The position numbers and the translations under genes are program-made. From Bacteroidales bacterium (GTDB lineage: Bacteria; Bacteroidota; Bacteroidia; Bacteroidales; Dysgonomonadaceae), in the NCBI GenBank assembly GCA_012798745.1, contig JAAZMQ010000358.1:1-13417 (forward strand): a stretch of 13,417 nt of DNA. The letters are read 5' to 3'. Under the pieces are notes generated by a model, which saw nothing but the letters and a program-made list of their open reading frames with translations, did not search any database and was not told the origin of the DNA. This document shows, in pieces, positions 1-7,744 of the stretch; within the stretch, counting starts at the first letter, position 1, and the number at the start of each line of letters is the position of its first letter.

Positions 1-21
1 AAAGATTAAGAAAACCGTTGC

Positions 22-2913
22 ATGTTGCCATTACTTTCGGATAGAAAACATTATTCAGTTTGTTTTGGAATATTTTTTATTTTTCTTTTTACTGTCGCTA
101 TAACGCAGGCACAAAGCCCCTCTTTTGTGCCACCGGTCTATAATTATACCAGCAATATATATAATGCCGACAATCAAAATTGGGCGATTGCGCAGGGTAA
201 TGATGGTGTGATGTATATTGGGAATAACAAGGGTTTGTTGACTTTTGATGGCGTTAACTGGAATTTATATCGTTTGCCGAACAATTTGGGAATTAAATCG
301 ATCCTCATCGATAAAACCCGCAATCCGGAAAGAATATATATTGGATCTTTTGAAGAATTTGGTTTTTTTGAAAAAAATTCAGCCAATCGTCTTATTTATC
401 ATTCGCTTAAACCTTTGGTGAAAAATTATCAATTTCATAATGATGAGGTTTGGACTATTTGCCAATTAAACGATACTTTATTTTTTCAAACATTTTCTTC
501 TTATTTTGTTTACAACGATGAATGGGCGGAAATAAAATATTTTAAGCGTGAACCGGCACCATTGTATTTTTTCTCGGTCAAGGGATCGTTGTATGCTCAA
601 TACATTAATGAACATTTCTATCGATATAACGACAGTGATTTTAAACTTTTGCTTACCCGTGATCAACTCAAAAACGATGAGATTGTATCGGTACAACCTT
701 TTGGGAAGAATTTACTTCTTTTTTCTTCGGAAAACGGGATATTGGAATATTCGATTCATTCGAACACGCTTTCTGAATGGAAAACAGTTGTTGATGCAGA
801 ATTGAAGAGAGCAAGAATAAATAGGGTGGTATCGATAGCCGATTCAATTTATATTATCGGAACGTTAAGCGACGGGATTTTTGTTTTAGATGCGAAAGGG
901 CAATTGAATTATCATTTGAACCGAAACAACGGGCTTAACAATAATACTGTTCTTGGCCTTTTTTGCGATAATGAAAACAACGTATGGGTGGCATTAGATA
1001 ACGGGGTAGCCTATGTTCAGACAAAATCTTCCATCTCTTTTTTTGAACCCGTCGATATTCAGATTGGATTAGTTGAAGATATGCTTATCGATAATCATGT
1101 TTTTTATTTAGCCACCAATCAGGGAATTTATAAGTATTCCGAAACATTGGATAAAATAATCGCTTTACCCGGATTTGAAATTCAATCTTGGTTTATTCGG
1201 AAGTTTAATGACCAAATTATTATAGGGAACAATAAAGGAACTTCATTTCTAAAGAATGATAGGAATATCCCTGTCATAAATTCGAGTGCCGGAGGGATGG
1301 ACATAAAGGCAGTCAATCTTTATGGTGAAGATATATTGTTGGAATCGACGTACTCCGATTTGCAAATTTTTAAGCAAGAAAATGGGCAATGGTCATTTAG
1401 CCATAAAATCGCCAATTTTTCCGATCTGATCAATCGTATTGAGGTTGATCATACCGGAAATATTTGGGCAGGCCACATGTATAAAGGCGTCTATCGATTA
1501 AGGATGGATGAACAGTTACAAAAAATTGTTGAAAAAGAATATTTTTCTTCACTCGATTCTCTACAAAGTTATCCAAATCCCATAAGGGTAATGAAATTAA
1601 GAGGGAGGATTATATTTGCCGATGGGCGTGCTTTTTATACTTACGATGATATTGCACAAAAAATCACTCTTTTTAATCAATTGAACCAAGATCTTCCGGA
1701 TTTGGCCGATACTCATCGTGTGGTTGCGGTAAATGACAGTTTGTGCTGGTTTGTTCGAAGCAATGAATATTCACTTGTTTGTTATAAAGATGGTCATTAT
1801 AAAATACAGGAAAAGATTCCTTTCAGCATCTTGAATAATCCTCCGAATATGGGACGTGGTAATGTTTATGTGGATGACAACGGAATATCCTATTTTTGTT
1901 TAAACGGTGGAATAGGGAAATATTTTCCGGTGAAAAAATCGGATCAAAAAGTATCACCACGCTTTGATTTGTCATGGGTATCCTGTTATAATCGCAAAAA
2001 CAATCAAGTAACCTATTTGCCTCTCAATAAAAAGAATGCAATTTCTTATAGAGATAATAACATAACCTTTCAATTTCAATATCCCGACTATTCAAAGAAA
2101 CCTATTAAAATAGAGTGTTTTCTTGAAGGTTATGATTCCAAATGGATGACTTTGCCTTCTAATTTGAATGTTAATTATGCAAATCTTCCTTCCGGAAATT
2201 ATATGTTAAAAGCACGGGTGGTAAACCAAGACGGTTGCGAATTATCCTTATATACGTTCCCTTTTCAAATAACAACTCCCTGGTATAAAACAGGTTGGGC
2301 TATTTTGTTTTATGTTTTGGCGTTTATGATGTTTACAAGTTGGATTATTAACCGGTATTTAAATGCCGTTATTCAGCGCAAAAATAAAGTTTTTGCCCAA
2401 CAGGAAAAAGAAAGGATTGCACAGTTGGAGAGACAGGAAAAAGTCATAACCGCTTTGAAAAACGAACAGTTGCAAGCCGATTTAACTTATAAGAGTAAAG
2501 AATTGGCCAATGCCACGATGCTTATTATCAGCCATGAGGAGTTTTTGAACAGTCTAAAAAAGGAGATTCAAGATAATATTCTTTCCGGAAAGATACAGAG
2601 AGCTCAAGGAAACGAACTGATTAAAATGATTGAAAGTAATTTTTCCGGAAAAGATGAATGGGCTGTTTTTCAGGAAAACTTTGATCTTATTCATGAAAAT
2701 TTTTTCAGAAAACTTAAGGAAAGATATCCATCACTCACTCCCTCAGATCTTAAATTATGTGCACTTCTTCGTCTAAATTATTCTTCTAAAGAGATTGCAA
2801 AGATGCTCAACCTTTCCATCAGAGGTGTTGAAGCAGCTCGATATCGTTTGAGAAAAAAATTAGCTCTTGATGGAAAAGACGATTTGGTTACTTTTATGAT
2901 TAATTTCAAATAA
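22..2913 (+). CDS. Membrane-spanning triple-tyrosine (Y_Y_Y) sensor/regulator with LuxR-like HTH, no kinase
   Basis: Likely the PUL regulator: it would sense a glycan fragment in the periplasm and bind DNA in the cytoplasm. The 963-residue protein starts with a hydrophobic signal-like segment ending near AITQAQ (residues 13-31). A long region of beta-propeller-type repeats follows, with recognisable units such as GVMYIGNNKGLLTFDG, NNVWVALDNGVAYV and GNIWAGHMYKGVYRL. A Y_Y_Y domain lies at about 680-750 (ECFLEGYDSKWM, YANLPSGNYMLKARV). One transmembrane helix sits at about 759-776, then a Lys/Glu/Gln-rich coiled coil at about 785-850. The C-terminal HTH is at about 902-950 (LTPSDLKLCALLRLNYSSKEI, then the recognition helix near RGVEAARYRLRKKL). 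I see no DHp histidine box, ATPase domain or receiver, so this is not a hybrid two-component system. The architecture resembles SusR-type one-component regulators. It lies directly upstream of susC on the same strand with its own start, 196 nt away. It is visibly more A/T-rich than the enzyme genes. Domain calls are firm; the ligand is inferred from the neighbours. Confidence 0.9.
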   Translation: MLPLLSDRKHYSVCFGIFFIFLFTVAITQAQSPSFVPPVYNYTSNIYNADNQNWAIAQGNDGVMYIGNNKGLLTFDGVNWNLYRLPNNLGIKSILIDKTRNPERIYIGSFEEFGFFEKNSANRLIYHSLKPLVKNYQFHNDEVWTICQLNDTLFFQTFSSYFVYNDEWAEIKYFKREPAPLYFFSVKGSLYAQYINEHFYRYNDSDFKLLLTRDQLKNDEIVSVQPFGKNLLLFSSENGILEYSIHSNTLSEWKTVVDAELKRARINRVVSIADSIYIIGTLSDGIFVLDAKGQLNYHLNRNNGLNNNTVLGLFCDNENNVWVALDNGVAYVQTKSSISFFEPVDIQIGLVEDMLIDNHVFYLATNQGIYKYSETLDKIIALPGFEIQSWFIRKFNDQIIIGNNKGTSFLKNDRNIPVINSSAGGMDIKAVNLYGEDILLESTYSDLQIFKQENGQWSFSHKIANFSDLINRIEVDHTGNIWAGHMYKGVYRLRMDEQLQKIVEKEYFSSLDSLQSYPNPIRVMKLRGRIIFADGRAFYTYDDIAQKITLFNQLNQDLPDLADTHRVVAVNDSLCWFVRSNEYSLVCYKDGHYKIQEKIPFSILNNPPNMGRGNVYVDDNGISYFCLNGGIGKYFPVKKSDQKVSPRFDLSWVSCYNRKNNQVTYLPLNKKNAISYRDNNITFQFQYPDYSKKPIKIECFLEGYDSKWMTLPSNLNVNYANLPSGNYMLKARVVNQDGCELSLYTFPFQITTPWYKTGWAILFYVLAFMMFTSWIINRYLNAVIQRKNKVFAQQEKERIAQLERQEKVITALKNEQLQADLTYKSKELANATMLIISHEEFLNSLKKEIQDNILSGKIQRAQGNELIKMIESNFSGKDEWAVFQENFDLIHENFFRKLKERYPSLTPSDLKLCALLRLNYSSKEIAKMLNLSIRGVEAARYRLRKKLALDGKDDLVTFMINFK

Positions 2914-3006
2914 AAACACTTCGTTCCCGAATAAGGATTAACTTTTTTATAAATCTAACACACAATGAATTATTCTCTTTTGTGAGGTAATAAAGTATAC
3001 TTCAAA

Positions 3007-3023
3007 AACATGTTATAAAACAT
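3007..3023. promoter_or_regulatory. Candidate operator repeats upstream of susC
   Basis: AACATGTT (3007-3014) is a perfect 8-base palindrome. ATGTT-ATAA-AACAT (3010-3023) is an overlapping inverted repeat with 5-base arms. AAAACAT also occurs twice as a direct repeat, starting at 3005 and 3017, 12 bases apart. The cluster lies about 25 bases upstream of the proposed -33 element, where an activator could sit, and the adjacent regulator is the obvious candidate to bind it. The region is A/T-rich, so chance repeats are plausible and the functional role is inferred. Confidence 0.3.
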
Positions 3024-3048
3024 ATAGTATTTTCAACGAGCCATAAAT

Positions 3049-3080
3049 TTTGCTTTTAATATGTTCAATCATTTTCTTTG
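3049..3080 (+). promoter_or_regulatory. Candidate Bacteroides-type promoter for the susC operon
   Basis: TTTG at 3049-3052 is followed after 20 bases by TTTCTTTG at 3073-3080. This matches the Bacteroidota primary-sigma pattern (TTTG at -33, TAnnTTTG at -7) in spacing and at all but one defined position of the -7 element, where T replaces A. Transcription would start a few bases after 3080, leaving a short leader of roughly 20-25 bases before the ATG at 3110. The position between the regulator and susC is where a substrate-inducible PUL promoter is expected. No start-site data are available. Confidence 0.4.
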
Positions 3081-3109
3081 ATTTGAAAATATTTCAGTTA
3101 ACAAAATAA

Positions 3110-6100
3110 ATGATTGGACTTATGAAATTCAAATTTATTTTTATTCTTACCTTACTTCTTGTTCCTCTACACTCTTTTGCTCAACAGCGCATAAGTGTTG
3201 CCGGAGTTGTAACGGAGAAGGCTACCGGTGACCCAATAATCGGGGCTACCGTAATGGTGAAGGGGACAACCATTGGAACAGTTACCGATATGGACGGTAA
3301 ATATATGTTGGAAAATGTTCCCGAGGATGCTACCATCGTATATAGTTATGTGGGTATGCTTACGGTGGAAGAACCGGTGAATGGTCGTACTACGATAAAT
3401 GTGGAATTGTCAGAAGACGTTCAGGCGTTGGAGGAAGTGGTAGTTATCGGTTACGGAACCAGCAAATCAAAAGATTTAACGGCGCCCATAGCCGTCGTGA
3501 AGTCAGAGGACATCGTTAAACATGCTACCGCTTCACCGATGAGTTCTCTGCAAGGAAAAGTTGCGGGTGTGTTGATTAATAACACCGGTCAACCCGGTGC
3601 AGGTCCCGATGTAAAGATTCGTGGAGTAGGTTCATTCGCCGATACTCAGCCTTTATATGTGGTGGACGGCATGTTTTATGATAACATCAATTTTCTGAAT
3701 AACAGCGATATTCAGGATATATCTATTTTAAAAGATGCTTCTGCCGCATCCATTTATGGGGTTCGGGCTGCGAACGGTGTTGTTATTGTGACAACCAAAA
3801 AAGGCATCCTCAATGCAAAACCTACTATTACTTACGATGGATATTATGGCGTTCAAAGGGCCACAGATGTTCTTAAAATGGCCAATTCGCAACAGTATGC
3901 CACCATGCAGCTGGAAAAAGGAAGCGAAACAGATAAGGCTGTTCTGCTTAAATCCATCGAGCTGTATGGTGGAGACCAAACCAATATCATTCCTGCCGTA
4001 AGCACCGACTGGTATAAGGAATTATTACGAACTGCCCAAATGCAAAATCATGCTTTGGATATTACGGGAGGATCGGATAAAGTGGCCTATTCTGTGGGAT
4101 TGAATTATTTATTTCAGGAAGGAATAATGGATGCCGTAAATGATTACGAGCGTTTCAATATTCGCGCTAAATCCGATTATTTTGTATCGGATTGGTTGAA
4201 AATTGGTGCTAATCTTATTTCCAGCAATGTTACCAAAAGAGATCCCAACAATTCTGCTTGGGAATCGGCTTTTGTAGCACCTCCCATATTTCCTGTTTAC
4301 GACGAAAATAATACAGCAGCTTATCCCGAGAAATTTGCATCTCCTGCACAGGTGGGGTATTCAACTTATTTTGGTAATCCTGTTGCCACAGCATATTATA
4401 ATAATGCAAAAAGCAACATCAGACAGTTTTTGCCGACTTTTTATGCGGAGTTATATCTTTTGCCGCAAAATAGGTTGACTTTTAAAACCTCTTATAATCA
4501 GAATATTTCTTCGGAAAGTGGAAGAATATATACCCCGGAATTTCGTGTTGGAGGAGGTCAGGAAAACACGGTTTCCCGTTTAAACAAATACAACAACAAT
4601 ATAAGGAACTGGATTGTTGACAATACGTTGACCTATATGCAGGATTTTGACAAACACAATGTTACTGCAATGTTGGGTCAATCTTTTAGAAGCGAAAGTT
4701 TTCGTAATTTGTGGGGCGAAGCAACCGGTGTACCCGGAGATTTTGAAGAATACCTCTATCTTTCTCAGGGAAATGCCGATGGAAGAAAAACAGGTGATGG
4801 CGGTTATACTTACAAAGGACTTTCATATTTCGGTCGTGTAACCTATAATTATGCCCGTAAATATTATCTTTCAGCTACTATGCGTGCCGATGGAAGTTCT
4901 AAGTATCAAGAGAAATGGGGATATTTCCCTTCTTTCGGTGTTTCTTGGAATGTGAGTGAAGAGGATTTTATGAAACAACAAAATTTTATCGATTATCTCA
5001 AACTTCGTGCAAGCTGGGGAAAGTTGGGTAACGATAAAGTACCGGCAAGTGATGGATTTGCTTCTGTGACCCAAAATTTGAGTACATCAGGTGTTTTTGG
5101 CAACGGCATTATTCCCGGATACACGAACCTTATTTATTTCAGTTGGTTGCGATGGGAAGTAATAAACGAAACCAATATCGGGCTTGAAGCCAATATGCTT
5201 GCCAATCGTTTGCATCTTGAAGCCGATTATTATCACCGTATGACTGAAAATGCCGTTATCGATGCTCCTCTTCCTATGGGTGCCGGATCGTTGCTGGGGA
5301 ATTACGGAAAGATTCTCAATTCGGGTGTCGAGTTAACGTTGAACTGGCAGGATAAAGTCAACAACGATTTTTCTTATTACGTGGGGGGCAACATTACCAC
5401 GATCAACAACAAGATTAAAGATCTCAAGGGGTTGCCTTATCTTTACGGTGGAACGGCAGAATTTAGAACGATTTCAAAAGTTGGAGGGCCATTAAATGCT
5501 TATTATGGCCATAAAGTAGTGGGTGTATATCAAAACGAGGAAGAAATCAAAAATGATCCGGTTGCTGTAGCCAATGGCTTGAACCCCGGTGATTTTAAGT
5601 ATTTCGATGCCAATGGGGATAAGGTAATCAATGACGAAGACCGTGTAATCCTTGGTTCATATATTCCTGATTTTAATTACGGTTTGAATGCAGGATTAAT
5701 GTATAAGAATTTTGATTTTTCCATAGTAATGCAAGGGGTTTACGGAAACGAAATTGTTAATCAGAAGAGAGGTCTTAGAAGATGGCAAGGGGATATTAAT
5801 TATGATGCGGACATGGTGGTAAACAGATGGAGAGGCGAAGGTTCTACCAACAAATATCCTTCGGCGAAAGGAACGATTAATCCTTGGAATATATCGAAAT
5901 TCAACTCATTTTTCATTGAGGATGGATCGTATTTTCGTATTCAAAACATTCAGGCTGCCTACACTTTCCCGAAAAAAGAAATGGGATCGTTCACTATGCC
6001 TACCATACGCATTAGTTTAACGGCTGAAAGGCCATACACCTATTTCACCTCCAACGGATTTACCCCTGAAGTTGGCGGAATAGGTTTCGATCGTCAGGTA

Positions 6101-6148
6101 TATCCGTTAGCGGCAACATATACCGTTGGCTTGCGAATTGTTTACTAA
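3110..6148 (+). CDS. susC: SusC-like TonB-dependent outer-membrane glycan transporter
   Basis: Imports oligosaccharides across the outer membrane using TonB energy, as the channel partner of the SusD lipoprotein encoded 20 nt downstream. The 1012-residue protein has a signal peptide with a likely cleavage after HSFA (residue 24, before QQ). A carboxypeptidase-regulatory-like domain follows at about 28-101 (VAGVVTEKATGDPIIGATV, GTTIGTVTDMDGKYML), then the TonB-box-like EEVVVIGYG at 108-116. The plug domain lies at about 118-235 (SLQGKVAGVLI, DVKIRGVGSF, PLYVVDGM, DISILKDASAASIYGVRAANG). The rest is a long beta-barrel ending YTVGLRIVY with a terminal aromatic residue. Length and domain order are normal for the SusC/RagA family. 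ATG at 3122 (MKFKFIF) is an alternative start that gives a more conventional signal peptide and a slightly longer leader; the choice does not affect the mature protein. Substrate specificity cannot be read from the sequence and is taken from the enzyme genes. Confidence 0.96.
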   Translation: MIGLMKFKFIFILTLLLVPLHSFAQQRISVAGVVTEKATGDPIIGATVMVKGTTIGTVTDMDGKYMLENVPEDATIVYSYVGMLTVEEPVNGRTTINVELSEDVQALEEVVVIGYGTSKSKDLTAPIAVVKSEDIVKHATASPMSSLQGKVAGVLINNTGQPGAGPDVKIRGVGSFADTQPLYVVDGMFYDNINFLNNSDIQDISILKDASAASIYGVRAANGVVIVTTKKGILNAKPTITYDGYYGVQRATDVLKMANSQQYATMQLEKGSETDKAVLLKSIELYGGDQTNIIPAVSTDWYKELLRTAQMQNHALDITGGSDKVAYSVGLNYLFQEGIMDAVNDYERFNIRAKSDYFVSDWLKIGANLISSNVTKRDPNNSAWESAFVAPPIFPVYDENNTAAYPEKFASPAQVGYSTYFGNPVATAYYNNAKSNIRQFLPTFYAELYLLPQNRLTFKTSYNQNISSESGRIYTPEFRVGGGQENTVSRLNKYNNNIRNWIVDNTLTYMQDFDKHNVTAMLGQSFRSESFRNLWGEATGVPGDFEEYLYLSQGNADGRKTGDGGYTYKGLSYFGRVTYNYARKYYLSATMRADGSSKYQEKWGYFPSFGVSWNVSEEDFMKQQNFIDYLKLRASWGKLGNDKVPASDGFASVTQNLSTSGVFGNGIIPGYTNLIYFSWLRWEVINETNIGLEANMLANRLHLEADYYHRMTENAVIDAPLPMGAGSLLGNYGKILNSGVELTLNWQDKVNNDFSYYVGGNITTINNKIKDLKGLPYLYGGTAEFRTISKVGGPLNAYYGHKVVGVYQNEEEIKNDPVAVANGLNPGDFKYFDANGDKVINDEDRVILGSYIPDFNYGLNAGLMYKNFDFSIVMQGVYGNEIVNQKRGLRRWQGDINYDADMVVNRWRGEGSTNKYPSAKGTINPWNISKFNSFFIEDGSYFRIQNIQAAYTFPKKEMGSFTMPTIRISLTAERPYTYFTSNGFTPEVGGIGFDRQVYPLAATYTVGLRIVY

Positions 6149-6168
6149 TCATTAAAATTTGAATAACA

Positions 6169-7638
6169 ATGAAAAAAAATATATCGATTAAGGGAATATT
6201 CATCGTTGCGCTCGTTTCCCTTTCCCTATTCATGAGTGGATGTTCCGATTTTTTGGACAAGTTGCCCGAAAATACGGTTGCGCAGGAAGAAGTGGATTAT
6301 ACCAATCTGAACAACATGTACATGCCTGTTTCCGGCGTATATGCGGTTGCGGCTTTCAAGTTTTCTTTTTGGGGTGCTTATGGTTTGATTGCAATAAGAG
6401 GTGATGATGTTGACAAAGGCTCTGCCCCAAACGATCAGATAGAATTCAATTATGCCAAACAGTTTCAATATGACAGGATCACAGGTTTTTGGGCATTAAA
6501 TTCTACTTGGGAAGGGCTTTATAATGTGGTGACCACGGCAAACGCCGCATTGGAGTCGTTGGACAGATACAAAGAAAACATTACAAGCAGTGCCGATATG
6601 GAAAGATACAATCAATATACGGCTGAAGTGCGTTTTTTAAGAGCAATGGCTTTCTACAGGATAACCCAATATTGGGGCGCAGCACCTATATTGATAGATA
6701 ATCAGGCTTTGACTGTTGAAAAAAATTCGATAGAAGAAGTTCGGCAATTCATTCAAGATGAAATGGATTATTGCATTGCTCATCTTCCTGATCTTCGGCC
6801 GAATGAAGTTCCCAATAAACCGGGTGCGGTTACCAAATATTCGGCTTTGATGCTGAAAGCGAAAGTTGCTTTGCTCGACGAGGATTATGCCACTGTTTTA
6901 ACGGCAACTCAGGAAATTATAGATAGCAAGAAATTCGAATTGTATCCCGATTTTTACCAACTCTTCAAAATTCCGGGCAAATTGTCGAATGAGTCCCTTT
7001 ATGAATTGCAGTTTACCGATTTTGGTACCGGTAGTGGAGATGCGGTGACTTCAGATGCGTGGTTTGCTTTCCAAGGACCAAGAAACGGTATCAGTCCGAT
7101 TCAGGGATGGGGATTTATGGTCCCGACGCAAGAAATTCGCTCGTTTATGGCTGAAAGAAATGATTCTGTTCGTGCAAAGACTACTTTCCTTTATGCCGGG
7201 AGACGCACTCCTTCAGGCGATACCATTCCTCCGGGAAATCCGGGTGAACCCGATTGCTATAACGGCAAGGCCTATACCCCGGCTAATCAGATGACACCCG
7301 GAAGAAGTGAATACGGTATGAATAATAATATCAGGGTATTTCGTTATGCCGATGTGCTTCTGATGAATGCCGAAGCAAAGGTTCGTGCCCAACAGAATGG
7401 TGATGAGCCGTTCAATTTGGTGCGTACAAGAGCAAAATTGTCCCCAATCACCAATGTAACGCTGGATCAAATTTTAGACGAACGTCGTGCAGAGTTTGCA
7501 ATGGAGTGGGGTGAACGTTTCTTCGATCTTGTTCGTACAGGGAAAGCTCCCGACGTTCTTTCGGGATTTGTCCCCGGAGAAAGCGAATATTATCCGATTC
7601 CGCAGAATCAGATTGATTTGAATCCAAATTTAAAATAA
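6169..7638 (+). CDS. susD: SusD/RagB-like surface glycan-binding lipoprotein
   Basis: Cell-surface lipoprotein that caps the SusC channel and binds the glycan before import. The 489-residue protein has a type II signal peptide with lipobox MSGC (Cys25). The Cys is followed by SDFLD, an acidic stretch typical of surface-exported Bacteroidota lipoproteins. SusD hallmarks are present: an N-terminal helical part with LEKLP-like DKLPENTV, a TPR-type core (TAEVRFLRAMAFYRITQYWG at about 150-169), and the RagB/SusD C-terminal region (RYADVLLMNAEA, LDERRAEFAMEWGERFFDLVRTG, YYPIPQNQIDLNPNL). It is somewhat short for the family. It stops at NPNLK, where many homologues continue for a few residues as QNPGY. 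The start lies 20 nt after the susC stop and is preceded by an A/T-rich stretch instead of a Shine-Dalgarno sequence. Translational pairing with susC is expected. Confidence 0.96.
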   Translation: MKKNISIKGIFIVALVSLSLFMSGCSDFLDKLPENTVAQEEVDYTNLNNMYMPVSGVYAVAAFKFSFWGAYGLIAIRGDDVDKGSAPNDQIEFNYAKQFQYDRITGFWALNSTWEGLYNVVTTANAALESLDRYKENITSSADMERYNQYTAEVRFLRAMAFYRITQYWGAAPILIDNQALTVEKNSIEEVRQFIQDEMDYCIAHLPDLRPNEVPNKPGAVTKYSALMLKAKVALLDEDYATVLTATQEIIDSKKFELYPDFYQLFKIPGKLSNESLYELQFTDFGTGSGDAVTSDAWFAFQGPRNGISPIQGWGFMVPTQEIRSFMAERNDSVRAKTTFLYAGRRTPSGDTIPPGNPGEPDCYNGKAYTPANQMTPGRSEYGMNNNIRVFRYADVLLMNAEAKVRAQQNGDEPFNLVRTRAKLSPITNVTLDQILDERRAEFAMEWGERFFDLVRTGKAPDVLSGFVPGESEYYPIPQNQIDLNPNLK

Positions 7639-7712
7639 TATTCCCTTCCATTCCATTGAGTGATTTTGTACGGGACATGTTCATGAGTCATCCCGATGTA
7701 CAAAGGGGAATA
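7639..7712 (+). other. Nested stem-loop in the susD-GH144 spacer
   Basis: The 106-base spacer can fold into two nested stems. The outer stem pairs TATTCCC (7639-7645) with GGGAATA (7706-7712). The inner stem pairs TTTGTACGGGA (7665-7675) with TCCC (7691-7694) plus GTACAAA (7698-7704), giving 11 base pairs with a 3-base GAT bulge and a 15-base loop. No U-run follows, so it is not a standard intrinsic terminator. Such a structure after susCD could slow 3' decay or set a processing or partial termination point, giving more susCD than enzyme mRNA. That role is inferred; only the complementarity is seen. Confidence 0.5.
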
Positions 7713-7744
7713 AAGAAAATTAGTAATATCGAACATTCATAACA

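Noticed and set aside
22..2913. Hybrid two-component sensor histidine kinase
   Set aside because: Propellers and a Y_Y_Y domain are present, but no histidine kinase, ATPase or receiver motifs are found between the membrane helix and the HTH.
2961..2984. CACAA/TTGTG inverted repeat as a regulator binding site or terminator
   Set aside because: The arms are only 5 bases with a 14-base gap in A/T-rich DNA, with no U-run; expected by chance.
7661..7668. TGATTTTG as a -7 promoter element for a separate enzyme transcript
   Set aside because: It is a 7/8 match to TAnnTTTG, but no TTTG lies about 20 bases upstream and the bases are part of the spacer hairpin.
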